Positions 11,309-22,973 of a stretch of DNA of 64,000 nt are shown piece after piece. Made by a program: the position numbers and the translations under genes. The DNA comes from Codonopsis lanceolata (lineage: Eukaryota > Streptophyta > Magnoliopsida > Asterales > Campanulaceae): positions 67,119,501-67,183,500 of the forward strand of contig CM028377.1 of NCBI GenBank assembly GCA_013146195.2, read 5' to 3'. Within the stretch, counting starts at the first letter, position 1. Each line of letters begins with the position of its first letter. Under the pieces are notes generated by a model. The model worked only from the letters and a program-made list of their open reading frames with translations. It made no database searches and was not told the DNA's origin.

Positions 11309-12611
11309 TGATCGATGTATTTTATACGTCGATTTTATATGCTTCTATGACTTAAATTATGCTATTTCACGAGGCTTTTGGTTACTAATATATGTTTTCG
11401 GTGAGTTTTGTAAGTTTCAGATTATTCGTGAAAATACGTGAAACTCTAGGGTTTTAAGTGCAAATTTCAAGAAGGGCCAAAAAGGATGAAATCAAGAAAG
11501 AATGAAGATTGTCAATTCTGGACACCTTGCGGACGGGCCAAGGTGCCTGCGACCGCAAGGTAGGCGTACTACGTCATAAAAGAAGCAACAAAGAAATCAA
11601 GCGGCCGAGACACCTTTGGAGACCTTGGGACGCAGTATCCAACACCTGCGACCGCAAGGTAGGCGAAATGCGACTTATTCGGATTTTCACACGTCATTCG
11701 ATCCAATCACAACTCCAGAGTATATATAGAAGCCGGTAGAGCCAAAGCATAGGGAGGACGGTGGAAGCTCTCTTTTCATAGATTTTAGGTAGTTTTAGAT
11801 TGTATAACATAGTTAGATTTTGTAATTTCAAGTATTGAAGATCAAATCATGTATCCGATCATCTCCATGTCTTTGTTCATTGTCTATGATGAACTAAATC
11901 ATCCATAATCTAGGAGGTGGGAGGTAACTTGTATCGAATTTATGTTTTGATTCTTATCTTTATGTCTATTCAATGCTTGTTGATTGTGTTGTTTATCAAC
12001 CCCTATATTATTTTGCTTTGAACAAATGAATGTAATCGCAAATAATAAAGGCTTAGAGGTGCGGATAACTGCATGACCAAGTGCATATGTCGTACGCTCA
12101 CCAACACAATAAATTGGACCTATCGATGCACGAGAGTGATAAGTTAGGACCAGGTTCTTACATGATCTAGGTGACAGATAGATCATAAATCTAGGTGACA
12201 GCTAGATTAACAGTTCCTGTGCTTAGGATATAGAATGGATGAATTTTTGCGGGGATGGAGGCTGAACCAATTGTTCAACAGACTATATCTATTTTTAGTG
12301 AACGAACCCAAGACATTGAATGACATTATTATGAATTGAACATAAAGGAGATATAAGTGAAACCCAGAATCCTAGATTTCCACTCACCATAAGATCTTCA
12401 TATCTGTTATTACTGTTTAATTAGTTAAGCATCTATAACTAGTAGTTAAAGTAGAATTAAACAATAAAAAACCCCTTAGGTTAATAATTGGCTATCAATA
12501 ATTGCACTGTTCGTGATCACTTGTCTCTGTGGGTTCGACCCTTGCTTCCGAGTCTATTCTATAATAGTCTTGTCCACTTGCAAGGAAAAAGATTAAATAA
12601 AACATCGATCA
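11309..12611 (+). mobile_element. Athila-like Ty3/gypsy solo LTR (1303 bp)
   Basis: It begins TGATCGATGT and ends ACATCGATCA, a perfect 10-bp terminal inverted repeat. It is flanked by the 5-bp target duplication ATCAG (11304-11308 and 12612-12616). A TATATATA box lies at 11719-11726. The 3' part has CTGTGGGTTCGACCC, which I associate with Athila/Tat-type LTR ends. It has no internal coding region and contains two CCTGCGACCGCAAGGTAGGC repeats (from 11545 and 11645). It interrupts the env-like gene of Sirevirus A, so it is younger. Confidence 0.85.
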
Positions 12612-13336
12612 ATCAGCCTCACGAAAGGGCGCTTGCAAGTGGGGTTGTTCTTCGCTTTTTCTACCCACTGCTTCAGTTCATTGAAAATGATGGCCCCGTA
12701 GTTGAGACGGGTCTGAAGAAATACAGCACTGGTCAGATTGATCTGTTGTGCCGTAAACATGTCATGGGCACCACTTTTGAAAAGAAGCCCCTTGTCAATA
12801 AGGTGGCTTGTGCAGTAGACGTCGAGTGGGAAGAGATTTCTCTGCATCTTCCCTTGTGGTTCTCTATAGGTATCAACTCCCCTCATTGCTTCCCAGGCAT
12901 GAACAGCCTCAGCAATGGTTGCTTCAAGAGCTTCACCAAAGTGTACGCCGATGATGGTGGAGATGGTCTTGGCGGTGATAGAGATGGGACGGCCTCTAAT
13001 CCATCCTCGTAGAGCGTTTTTGTTCATTAGCCCCATCCTTTGATAAAATTCTTCTGCCAGAAGGATGCTGTAATCTTTGTCGTTGAGGCAGAAGAGGGGA
13101 AGTATTCCAGAGGCGTTCATATCCTCGCATGCCTTGACGCCGGCGGCTATTGTGCAGACTGACTGAAGGTCAATGCACATCCCTGGAATATACAGTTTTG
13201 GGTCCAGGGCCACTATGACGTCATGTGAGGCAGGAAAAGTGGGATAGCCCGGAAGGTTGACGTCCACACTTGGTGGGATTTCAGTTTCGGGGTCTAACAC
13301 ATTTCTGCTGTCACGCTTGGATTTCGAAGTTTTTGC

Positions 13337-13679
13337 CTGAAAGAAATGCAATAAAAAATTATGGCTTTTCACCTCAAGAACTAAACAAGCAGAAATTTCA
13401 AGGTTTTCTGAGATTATTAGAAATTTTGAAATAAAAACTTGAAACCCTAGAATGTTTAGAGTATCCAAACCAGAGAAATGTATAACAGAAGTTTTTCAAG
13501 AAAGTAAACATTGAAAGCATATAAACGACTGTTAGTTTCTAGGTTTTTAAGAACAACAATGGCGAAACTGTTAGAAACTCGAAAGTGACCGTTTGAATTC
13601 CAAAACAATTTTAGGTTATGAAATGAAATGCAAAACAGTAAACAATAAGTTTCAAGTAGTCGAGTAGAGAAGAACATAC
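13337..13679 (-). other. Probable intron in the env-like gene
   Basis: On the minus strand the ATG is followed directly by GTATGT. After 343 AT-rich bases comes TGCATTTCTTTCAG, a good plant acceptor. Joining places the ATG in frame with the long coding exon that starts at 13336. The upstream intronic sequence has no matching coding character. This is inferred from sequence only; no transcript data were available. Confidence 0.6.
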
Positions 13680-13682
13680 CAT

Positions 13683-14042
13683 TGATGTTTGACGAGAAGA
13701 AGAAACAAGAAGATTTGGGAATGCAGGAAGCAGTTACACAGAGAGACTATGAATAGAGAGAGAAATATTTTGTCAAAGGGGTTTCGTAAAGTTTTGCAAA
13801 AGGCGGTTCAAGGTCTATTTAAAGGCGAGAAAATTTTAGAGCAAAAGCGGGAACTTAAGATATTTTCTAAGTACCAAAATTTATCCTTGACCCCCTTTAT
13901 TGCTTTAGAAACCACTTTAATAAAAAATAGACTGAGTAAGAATACTGACCTTTAAGTCTTCCGGTAAAGGGAAGCTTTACGTCTTCCGGTCAGCCTAAAA
14001 CTAAGTCTACCGGTATGAAAGAAAAGTAGTAAAACTTTGAAA
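13683..14042 (-). promoter_or_regulatory. Spacer with candidate promoter for the env-like gene
   Basis: This lies between the pol stop and the env-like ATG. On the minus strand CGCCTTTAAATAGACC (TTTAAATA at 13823-13816) looks like a TATA box 135 bp upstream of the ATG. It is followed by a CT-rich leader (TTTCTCTCTCTATTC) typical of plant 5' UTRs. Further upstream are repeated TCTTCCGGT and CTACCGGT motifs (13950-14010) like those in the LTR. Confidence 0.5.
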
Positions 14043-15717
14043 TTAAGCAGTAGGATCAATCATACCAAGATTCCTCCTTAAATAAGCAAACCTGGTGGCC
14101 TCCAGTGGCTTTGTGAGAATGTCAGCTAATTGATGCTCACTTGGAACATATTCCAGACTGATGTTACCTTTCTCCACATGATCTTTGAGGAAGTGATAAC
14201 GAATATCAATATGCTTTGTCTTGGAGTGCATCACTGGATTTTTGGAGACTGAAATTGCTGATGCGTTGTCACACATAATTGGATAATTTGCAGTCTTTAT
14301 GTTGTAGTCCACTAGTTTTTGCTTCATCCATAGGAGTTGAGAGCAAGAGCTGCTTGCAGCAATGTATTCAGCTTCTGTGGTTGAGTTTGCAACTGATCCT
14401 TGTTTCTTGCAAGACCATGAGACAAGTCTATTACCAAGGAATTGACAAGTCCCACCGGTGGTGCTTCTTACGCTCACTTTGCGCATAATCTGCATCCGAG
14501 TATCCAACTAGATCGAAATTGTTGTTTTTGGAGTACCGGATGCCTAGATTTGTCGTTTTGAAACATATCGATGATTCGTTTGGCGAAGCAAATGTGATTC
14601 CTTTGGATGCACTCGAAATCTTGCACAAACACAAGCACAAACATTATGTCGGGGTTTCTTGGCGAGAAGGTAAATAAGTGAACCTATGATTCCTCGGTAC
14701 TTGGTTATGTTCTCTTGCTTTCCCTTCTCATCTTTGTCAAGATGGCAGTCGGTAGACATTGGAGTCTCAAATCCTTTGGCTGAATCAAGACCAAATTTCT
14801 TGATTAGTTCCTTTGCATATTTGGTTTGGTGGCCGATGAAGATTCGTCGAAAGTCCGTTGAATCTGCAGCAGTCTAGAAAGTAGGTAAGTTCGCCCATCA
14901 TGCTTATCTCGAACTTGCTTTGCATCAGCTTCTCGAATCTTTTACACATGTTTTGGTTAGTTGATCCAAAGATGATATCGTCCACATAGATTTGCACCAG
15001 AAGAGAATGACCCTTGTGCTTGAGGATGAATAAGGTAGAGTCTATCCTTCTTCTCACGAATCCTTATTCTGTTAAGAACTTGGATAGAGTTTCATACCAA
15101 GCTCTGGGAGCTTGCTTCAGGCCATAGAGAGCTTTCTTGAGTCGGTAGACGTGATCCGATTTTTACGAAATGACAAATCACGGAGGCGTTCCACGTATAC
15201 GCTTTCTTGAAGATCACTATTTAGAAAGGCACTCTTTACATCCATCGATATACTTTGAAGTCCATGAGCGAGGCATAAGCTAGAAAGAGTCCGATTGCCT
15301 CTAGTCTAGCAACGAGGAGCAAAAGCAAAAAGTTTCATCAAAAGTCAATTCCTTCTTCTGTCGGTAGCCTTGAGCAACCAGTCTAGCTTTATTTCTGGTG
15401 ACATTTCCATCTTCATCTCTTTTGTTTCTGAAAACCCATTTGGTGCTGATGACTGGATGATCAGTCGGTCTTTGAACTAAGCTCCACACCTTGCATCTTT
15501 CAAACTGGTTCAGCTCTTCTTGCATAGCTTCAATCCAGTTATGATCTACGATAGCTTCATCAATCTTCTTTGGCTCGAGTTCAGATACGAATGCATAAGC
15601 AAACATAGTCTCTTCTCGAACTTTATTTCTCGTACGAACTCCTGTGTTGAGATCACCAATGATTTGAGAAATAGGATGATCTCTTGTTTCAATAATTGTT
15701 GGAGGAAGATCACTTCA
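14043..15717 (-). pseudogene. pol: Sirevirus A pol: reverse transcriptase and RNase H
   Basis: This copies the element RNA into DNA and degrades the RNA strand. Seen on the minus strand: the RT entry with WIEAMQEELNQFERCKVW, STKWVFRNKRDEDG and NKARLVAQGY (15606-15301). The catalytic YVDDIIFGSTN is at about 14995. Then comes a palm/connection part with stops and frameshifts (14785-14544). An RNase H part ends the gene, with TTEAEYIAASSSCSQLLWMK and SKTKHIDIRYHFLKDHV, terminating LGMIDPTA at 14043. The first catalytic region is scrambled, so the enzyme is dead. The solo LTR at 15718 separates this half from the integrase half. Confidence 0.85.
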
Positions 15718-18700
15718 TGTGGCGACCCGACCCGGATCCCAAGACGAAATCCCAAGGTCGTGCCGCCGGAAAGCAAATAACAACACACAAGTAGCAAATA
15801 ATGGGTAGGGCCATAACGGCGATACACCGACAACTTAAAACACATGCGGAAGCAAATGAAATAAAACAGTGGCGCCCGAGCTAACAAGCTCAAACTAAAA
15901 CAACCAAAGAGATGATTAATCTCTCGGTCCAAAATCGACTCGTGTCGCAACATTGGGCACGTAGGACAAACTCCCTGTTATGCAATTCAATAATAAGCAT
16001 AATATAAACCAAGTCATCGGCGAAACTACGGCCGGAACCCAACATTAAACTAAGTCTAAGACTCTAGTCTAACAACTCAACGGCTAACACAAGCCGGAGA
16101 ACAAACATATTAATAACTAGCAATGTAGCATGCTAAACATATTCACCAATACCAAGCGCGACTAAAACCAGTCGGCTACCAACAACTTAAGTACTAACCA
16201 TTATAAGTACTAACAACCAGAAACAGATGGAAGTTTAACTACCAATATACATCAAGCACGACTTCTACTTGTCGGCTACCAAAATAATAAGCTAACAACA
16301 TAATTACAACATTTCAATTCACATAAAGGTTTGCTACCCAATAATGAAGTTTACATAACTTCATCTTCCCAACGACCTCACCAAACAAAACAAACATCTA
16401 AGTAGCAACCTTGCCAAAAGAATCTTTGTCAATGCAATCTTCTTGATTTACTTGGATCCGCACGCTCGGCTCGGATCTAGGGAAAACAACCAACAAATAA
16501 AAGTAAGTCACAAAGACTTAGTAAGTTACTAACCATAACTTCCTACCATGGCATAATGCTCAATCATAAAATACATCATGCTATCGTCATGAAATAACCT
16601 TATACAAATTCATGTTATGGCATCCATGCTCAACATTAACAAAACATGTTATCATTGTAGTATAACATCTCACTAAAATCCATGTCAAGGTATTTATATG
16701 CTTAACGATCATAATTCTTGTTATTGATATAACATAGCCTTCCGATGATTTACATGTCAAGGCATATAAACTTAACAACAATAATTCCTGCTTTTAACAT
16801 AATGCCATATCCGAATAATATTCATGATAAAGCATACTAACATAACAACGGTAATTCATGTTATTGTTATAACATAGCCTTCCCATAATATTCATGTCAA
16901 GGCATATAAACTTAACAATAATGATCTATACCTTTGGCATAAAACCACACTCCAATAATACTCATGTGATAGCATACATGCTTAACAACATTAATCAATA
17001 TGTTATCTATTAAGTATAACATGTAAGAAACCAAAACAAACATCATATCATATCCAATTCACTAAGCACGTTATTCACTTAAGCACTTGTGAAACAATTC
17101 ATGTATATAAAGGATATGATACCATTACCAAATTCCTCCGCGCGTGTCGCTCCTGCAAAAACACGTGCAAAACCCTTATGTGCCCTCGATATCCCTCTCA
17201 GATATCGACGCCCCGAGACGCCTCTCGCTCGAGTTCCATAGTTATCAAAGTCATGTGTATTACTACAACTAAGATAAACTACTTCCCCACCGTGGCCATC
17301 GATGGAGGGTGTGTGCAAACCGCGACGGCGATACATCGCGATCACGAATCCCATAATTCGTGAAGACGATGTATCGTCCCCACCAAAGACTCAACGCCGC
17401 CGCTGGACTCAAAACCCAAGCACAAGTAATATATACTCATATGCTCAAAACAAGTAGGTAAACACTCTACTATCAAACTAGTCATGCAATTCATCCACAA
17501 CTAGCATAAACATCATAACCGAGAATCATATAAGCTCATAATCAAGTGTGCTTCACACACTTCAAAACTTGGAGGCTCGACCTCCATGAATTCTACCCAA
17601 AATTCCGTAGGACTTAAAATTATAGTTCCTAGGATTCATACTAACCCAAAGGTTAACTCCGTTGAGTTCAATCTAAGTCTTTCGAAAATTCAAGGATTAG
17701 AAGCTTAGGCTTCATCAACCCCCTATGTTCATAACTATCGCCCAAAACCACAATCCCAATGTTCAATATACTCATATAAACCCAACAAACTAATTAACAA
17801 TGCAACTTAGAATAATTTAGCCATCTTGTGCATAATATCATCCAAGTCATCATACCAATCATAACATTCAATTCATGATTAAAATTCACAACATGGTTCA
17901 ATATGTTCTATTAAGCTTGTAAAACATATTAATCAAGCTAACATCATTAGATTGCAAGCTAAAATCAAATTAGGGCAAATCACCCTCCAAGCATCTCAAC
18001 CAAACTAACATCAATCTACATGAATACACAACATAATCAAGTTCAATAGGCAATTTAGAACATGAATTTCACATAATCATGGTCTCACATAGGCCAATCA
18101 AGTTCTAACATAAATTTGAAATCCTGGGTTCATACATTTTCTATAAAACCCTAACAATGGCTTCCATTGACCCAAATAGCACACATGGTTGATTCCCTAG
18201 GGTCAATGGAGCCTAAAAAGAAGGAGAAGAAAGGTAGAAACTTACCAAAACTTAGCCCTAACAAGCTGAGAATTCGTGCCCTAACAATGGTGTTCCTCCT
18301 CAACTCTTTCTTCAACCTTGAAGGTAGAATGGGGAAGATGAAGACTCCATTAATGGCCTCCAAGATCAGCCCTTCAAGACCCACGAATCTCCTTCTCAAG
18401 CTCTCTCTCTCAAGCCCTTTGAGTGCTCCCAGAAATTCGCAAGAAGAGAAGAAGAGGGAAGTCGACTTTCTGCTGGCCGAACTATGAAAGAATGAGCGGC
18501 AGATTGGGGTTTTATATGGGGATTAACTCACTAATCAAGCCACTAATTAGCCCCTAATCTCTTAATAGGTGTTTAGGATTAGTATTAGGGTAATTAAGTA
18601 GGGTTAGGATGGGTTTAGATTAGGTCTAAATGGTCAAACTTTCGGACAGATCAGAAAAAGAGGCAAAATCCGACATTCTGGAATTTAGACCCTTGCGGTC

Positions 18701-19254
18701 GCTTAAGGCCTTAGTGATGCGACCGCATCAAAGCCATTTTCAGCATTTAGGGTTTTGTTCAATCCTTGCTCGATCCCGGCCTCTCCCGCGTGCGTTCTCG
18801 AGTCCTTCCAAGCCAAAATTGGTCTACAATTCAACCTTAATATCCTCCAATCTATAACCAAAGGAATCAAGTCTCAAACCTCATCAAAACAGGGCCAAGA
18901 ACTCAGGCAGAACTCGCCCGAACGACGACCGGAAAAGTGAAACTGAAAAGGGTTTTCGCTAGAATCCAACTAGCAACCAAACCGTCGATGCAACTAGCAT
19001 CTAACAAACATCCAAGGCATGTAAATGATGTTTTGAATGCCTTCTAACAAATAACCATGAAGTTACAACATAAGTCTTAAACCCGAGATTCAAAGCATCT
19101 CGCGAAAGAAAAGTGCATACATGCATCTCAAACGACGTCAACGATCATGCTATTGACTCTAAACATATACGGGAGCTAAATGAACATGTTTATGATGATT
19201 ATCAATGTATGAATCCATGCATAACACAATCAAGCAACATTTTAGGGTTTTACA
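15718..19254 (-). mobile_element. Tekay-like chromovirus solo LTR 1 (3537 bp)
   Basis: In plus-strand reading it starts TGTGGCGACCCGACCCGG and ends AGGGTTTTACA, with the 5-bp target duplication CTTCA at 15713-15717 and 19255-19259. It contains no coding region. The same ends occur in the LTR at 40993-44490 that borders a Tekay integrase, which gives lineage and orientation (minus). A candidate TATATAAAA-type promoter lies at 18517-18510, and a CCTTGCGGTCGC palindrome lies at 18691-18730. It carries a six-copy minisatellite of about 70 bp. Confidence 0.9.
16611..17035. repeat. Minisatellite, six copies of a ~70-bp unit
   Basis: CATGTyAwGGCAT-type starts recur at 16611, 16681, 16753, 16823, 16893 and 16963. 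Each is followed by CTTAACAA and TAATTC blocks. It lies inside Tekay-like solo LTR 1. The LTR at 40993 has only about two such units. Confidence 0.75.
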
Positions 19255-20345
19255 CTTCAGGTGGGTTCTTCCCTTAAGAATTCCAGAGTAGGTTGAGAAG
19301 GAGATTCACCAAAATCAGGTTCAGAAGAGATAGGATCTTCAAAACCTTCATTTTCTGGGGAACAAGAAGGATGAGTGATCTGTAAGGGTGCTTGGGGTAA
19401 AATAGAAGAGATGGGTTCTGGGTCAACAGAAGAGTTGGAATCGAGATTCGGGAGTTCGTCTGAAGGGTTCAAGTCCGCGAAGGGTTACGGTAATCGGGGG
19501 TCTCAGCTGTCCGATTTTCAGTTTTCGATGAGGAGTGGAAGTAGATGTTGTGTTTGTACCTGTCTCATCATTATCAGAATCATTAGCAACGTTTGGAGTC
19601 TTTCTAGGCTCTAACAAGTCATATTCATCAAAAGAAACATGCACAGATTCTAAAATTTTTAAATGAGTTTTACTGAAAATGCGAAATGCTTTTGAATGTG
19701 TGGAATACCCCAGAAAAATTCCTTCGTCTGATTTTGCATCAAATTTTCCTCTATATTCTTTTCCATTATGAAGAATAAAACATTTACAGCCGAAGATTTT
19801 AAGAAATCCTATGTTGGGGGCTCTTCCTCTCCATATTTCATAAGGAGTTTTGTTATGAAACTTGTTTACCAAGGATCTGTTTTGAGTAAAACATGCAGAG
19901 TTGACGCCTTCTGCCCAGAAGTATTTTGGAAGTTTAGCTTCGCCAAAGATTGTTCTTGCCGCCTCGACAGTGTTCTGCTCTTCTCTGCTCAGCTACACCA
20001 TTTTGTCAGGAGTACCCAGCTGCAGGAGAAGTTGTGGCCGATCCCGTGGTCATCACAGGATTTTTCTACACCATTGTTCTTGAATTCAGTGCCATTGTCT
20101 GACCTTATGTCACTAATGTCTTCAAGTTTTTGAGTTTGAAGTCTTCTGAAAAGCGCCGTGACTAGAGCATACGTCTCATCTTTTGATGTCATTGTTTCAA
20201 TCCATGTGAATCTAGAGTAGTCGTCAACTACTACAAGTGTATACTTGTCTCCTAAATACCGATCACAGATTGGTCCAAAGAGATCCATATGTGGGAAGCT
20301 GAAGAGGTCTGCTTGTTGACAAGACGTACTTTCTCTCGAAAGCAT
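19255..20345 (-). pseudogene. pol: Sirevirus A pol: integrase core and C-terminus
   Basis: Seen on the minus strand: HMDLFGPICDRYLGDKYTLV and VDDYSRFTWIETM (first catalytic Asp), RSDNGTEFKN (second Asp), a frameshift through the PQQNG-type region (about 19990), then NKTPYEIWRGRAPNIGFLKI and FGCKCFILHNGKEYRGKFDA, the conserved copia integrase C-terminal block. An acidic, Pro-rich spacer that normally leads to RT follows. The spacer ends at the target site of solo LTR 1, and RT resumes at 15717. Multiple shifts make it inactive. Confidence 0.85.
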
Positions 20346-21900
20346 ATCTCAGAATCCTTGACGACTACTCTAGATTCACCTTTGCCTTAGCAGAGTTGTT
20401 GTCCTGCAGCATTTCACTTTCTACCGTTACTTTTCGTGCTTCTCATTTGAATCACTCATCTTGGCTTTTCCTCTCAACTTGTAAACATAGAAACATTGAA
20501 TAGCTAAGGCCTTGTTTCCCTTTTATTTTTGAATGTTTGTTTAGAGAAAGATATATCATTAGCAGCCTTGTGAGGATTCACCTTTCTCTCGTGATCAAGG
20601 GAATGTCGAAAACATCCGAATATCCTATGCCGATGTATCATTACTAGATTTTTGGCTTGAAAGGATTTCTTCGAAGGCATCCTTGAGCTGAGTCAATTGT
20701 CTTGTGCAAGGCAATTTTCTCTAGGTCAAGTCCTTGATGTCTCAAGAAGACATTCAATTTTGTCACAAAGGAATTTGTTTTCTTCCTTCAAATTTGATAC
20801 TTCTTTTGTTGATAAATGGCTGAGAGTTTGAATCTCAATGCCATCATAGATTTCTCAAAGAAGTTTCTCACGCTCTTTTGCAAGCAATAGGCTACTTAAA
20901 GGAGTTAAATTCTTCAAGCATATCTTGATTATCCTGAGAAGTCTCTTCCTATCAAGTCACACTATTGGTTTCACTTTTATCCAAGGACTAGGTGTGACAC
21001 TTCTTTTCTGAGTCATAGGTAGGACCTCGAACTCATGAGCTATTACATAAGTTAGCTTGCTCACAATCATCCTCCTCCTCTTCTCGAATCAGCCTCAAAC
21101 CATGTAGCAACCTGTTTGTCTTCTATATCTTCAAATTAACATAATTTTTGTTTTTGAAATTTCTATAAGTAGGTTTTCTGATATGCTTCAAATTTTGGCT
21201 TGGACATTTGGAGGCATGACCTGTGTTTTCTACAATTGTAACACACAAGCTCTTCCTTAGATGAGCTTTCACCATTCTTTCCTAAAAGGTTGTTGGTGTG
21301 TGTTCTTCCTTCCATATTTTGCAAATTTTTGAAAACGCTTTTACAAATATAGCAAATTGTTCATCCGATAGAAAATCATTTCTGTGAGGAAGTAGAAGGT
21401 TTGTTTTCACAGTGGTTTCTTCTGGACCATGGTCGCAAGGACACGCTCGTTTGTCTTGCTCTAGAGCTTGATTTACTTCAAGCTCATAAACCTTCAAACT
21501 TGGGTAGAGACTACGGAGAGTCAACTGCTTAAGTTTTTGGATTCTTTCATAGTTGTGGTCTTAACATGCCATAAGCTACCAAAGAGCCTAGAAACCTCAT
21601 GTTCATTTCCTTTTTGTCATAAGTTTTACCAAGAGCATTTAATTACCTCACCGAAGCGATCGTATGCTTGTCTCAAGGTTTCCTTTGATCCTTTGAAAGA
21701 ATCAAACTGCCGGATGTATGTGTACTTTCTCGTTATCTCTTGTGTCTTGTCTCCTTCCAAGTATTCCACAAGAGCTTCCCACACATCTTTTGCAATTGTA
21801 CATCGAATCACTTATTGGTATGCTTGTGTCTGTGAGAGTCTGATTATATTAATTGCTTTACTATCAAGATCAACCAATTTTCTGTTCCTCCATTCGATTG
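20346..21900 (-). pseudogene. gag: Sirevirus A gag, heavily decayed
   Basis: Recognisable on the minus strand are the capsid block CTIAKDVWEALVEYLEGDKT and REIT-like RKYTYIRQFDSFKGSKETL (21811-21626). The block LRSLYPSLKVYELEVNQALE follows, and a zinc knuckle starts CYNCRK at about 21240, broken by a frameshift. Between 21170 and 20346 only degenerate, stop-rich sequence remains where protease and the integrase N-terminus should be. This suggests an internal deletion. Confidence 0.7.
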
Positions 21901-22146
21901 GGAACTTCTCAGATTCCAAATATGGAGGCCAGGTTAGCCTTCATTGGTACATGTTGACATGCGCTACGCACTTCCATAACCCGTCAATGGAGTTCATAAT
22001 CGACTTTATCCTTCCATACATCAAATGACCTTCAATATTGGGACGTGGTTAGCATTAGATGTAGGCAAAGATGTAGTGTGTTTGTGCCATTTGATCGTAT
22101 CTCTCAAGAGTTTAATCTCAGAATAACTTGTTTTCAAAGAGTAAAG

Positions 22147-22159
22147 CTCTGATACCAAT
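22147..22159 (-). other. Primer-binding site of Sirevirus A
   Basis: On the minus strand the LTR end GGGATCCACA is followed by ATTGGTATCAGAGC, the usual copia site complementary to initiator methionine tRNA. Confidence 0.85.
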
Positions 22160-22873
22160 TGTGGATCCCAATGGGCACAATAATAAGCTAGAAGGGGGTT
22201 GAATAACTTATTGTACACTTAAAACTTTTGTTTAAGTTCTTTGAAAGATACTTACAATCTATGAAAAAGATTGAAATAGCTGAAGACCAAAGTAGTTGTT
22301 CCAGCCGATATGACTACCCAATCTTTACAAGTTACTTTCCAAATGGATAAAGATAATTAAAGCAATAACAGTTCAAATAGTAGACAAACAAGGAAATAAC
22401 ACAAGTATTTTGGGATGGTTCACACTATAAAAAGTGCATTGACTTCACCAAGCAAGTACAACCTTGATTTAAATAGTGCACTATGTTTTCCACTAGATCT
22501 ATTACAAAGAATATTCCTAATGGATCGTGTATAAAATATTGACTTGTGTTTAATCTAGGGAATTAAATATCTGTGATAAACAAAATATTTAATTCGTGCG
22601 TATATAGTTAATGAATGTAAACAACAAGAAGTTAAACAATAAGTGTTGATGAAATTGCCTTCTTGTTGTTGACTAGGACTTCTAGATCCATTGAGGATCT
22701 CTCTGAATGCACCGAGTTGTAAGACTTGGAGTTATGGAGTTTCAAAGCAATCTTTTTAAGTGTTCGATCGATTCTGTACAGTGTTTCGTCTTTTTCTCCA
22801 GTCTTCAAAGGCAGTATTTATAGCAAGTGCATTTAAAATATCCGTTGGAGAAGACGAAGACTTTAATTTATTA
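22160..22873 (-). repeat. 5' LTR of Sirevirus A, truncated by the gap
   Basis: It matches 7686-8450 of the 3' LTR apart from small deletions. It contains the TATAAATA box at 22822-22815. The upstream part of the LTR and the outer border are hidden in the N run. Confidence 0.85.
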
Positions 22874-22973
22874 NNNNNNNNNNNNNNNNNNNNNNNNNNN
22901 NNNNNNNNNNNNNNNNNNNNNNNNNNNNNNNNNNNNNNNNNNNNNNNNNNNNNNNNNNNNNNNNNNNNNNNNN
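22874..22973. other. Assembly gap (100 N)
   Basis: Exactly 100 N, a conventional placeholder of unknown true size. It separates the 5' LTR of Sirevirus A from the integrase of Sirevirus B, so at least two element borders are missing. Confidence 0.98.

Larger units (their letters stand above)
9476..13682 (-). pseudogene. Sirevirus envelope-like gene, split by a solo LTR
   Basis: This is the third gene of Sireviruses; its role in plants is unproven. Seen, minus strand: ATG at 13682-13680, a probable intron at 13679-13337, then coding sequence beginning AKTSKSKRDSRN. A globular region of about 240 residues follows (for example CLNDKDYSILLAEEFYQRMG and RGWIRGRPISITAKTISTII) and resembles the putative plant transposon domain found in retroelement env-like proteins. 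Coding stops at the solo LTR (12611-11309) and resumes in the same frame after one target copy. It then has KxxxKxRQK basic stretches, a long Pro/Ser/Thr-rich region (about 10900-10000) and a heptad-like tail. A single TGA at 9844-9842 separates the last 120 or so codons, which stay in frame down to 9476. No obvious signal peptide or transmembrane helix was seen. Confidence 0.7.
7686..22873 (-). mobile_element. Sirevirus A (Ty1/copia, SIRE-like), nested host of two solo LTRs
   Basis: This is a near full-length minus-strand copia element. From high to low coordinate it has a 5' LTR (22873-22160, cut by the gap), an initiator-Met type primer site, gag, integrase, RT, RNase H, an envelope-like gene, a purine tract and a 3' LTR (8972-7686). 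The two LTRs align over their shared parts and share the border sequences (TG)TGG(A/G)(T/C)CCCAATGGGCAC and AGAAGGGGGTTGAATA, in plus-strand reading. The env-like gene after pol and the LTR type indicate the Sirevirus genus. The far end and second target copy are lost in the gap. The left flank is GCGGG (7681-7685). Confidence 0.85.

Noticed and set aside
16611..17035. Possible CRISPR-like array of regularly spaced repeats
   Set aside because: Units are imperfect, contiguous without unique spacers, and lie inside a plant LTR; it is a minisatellite.
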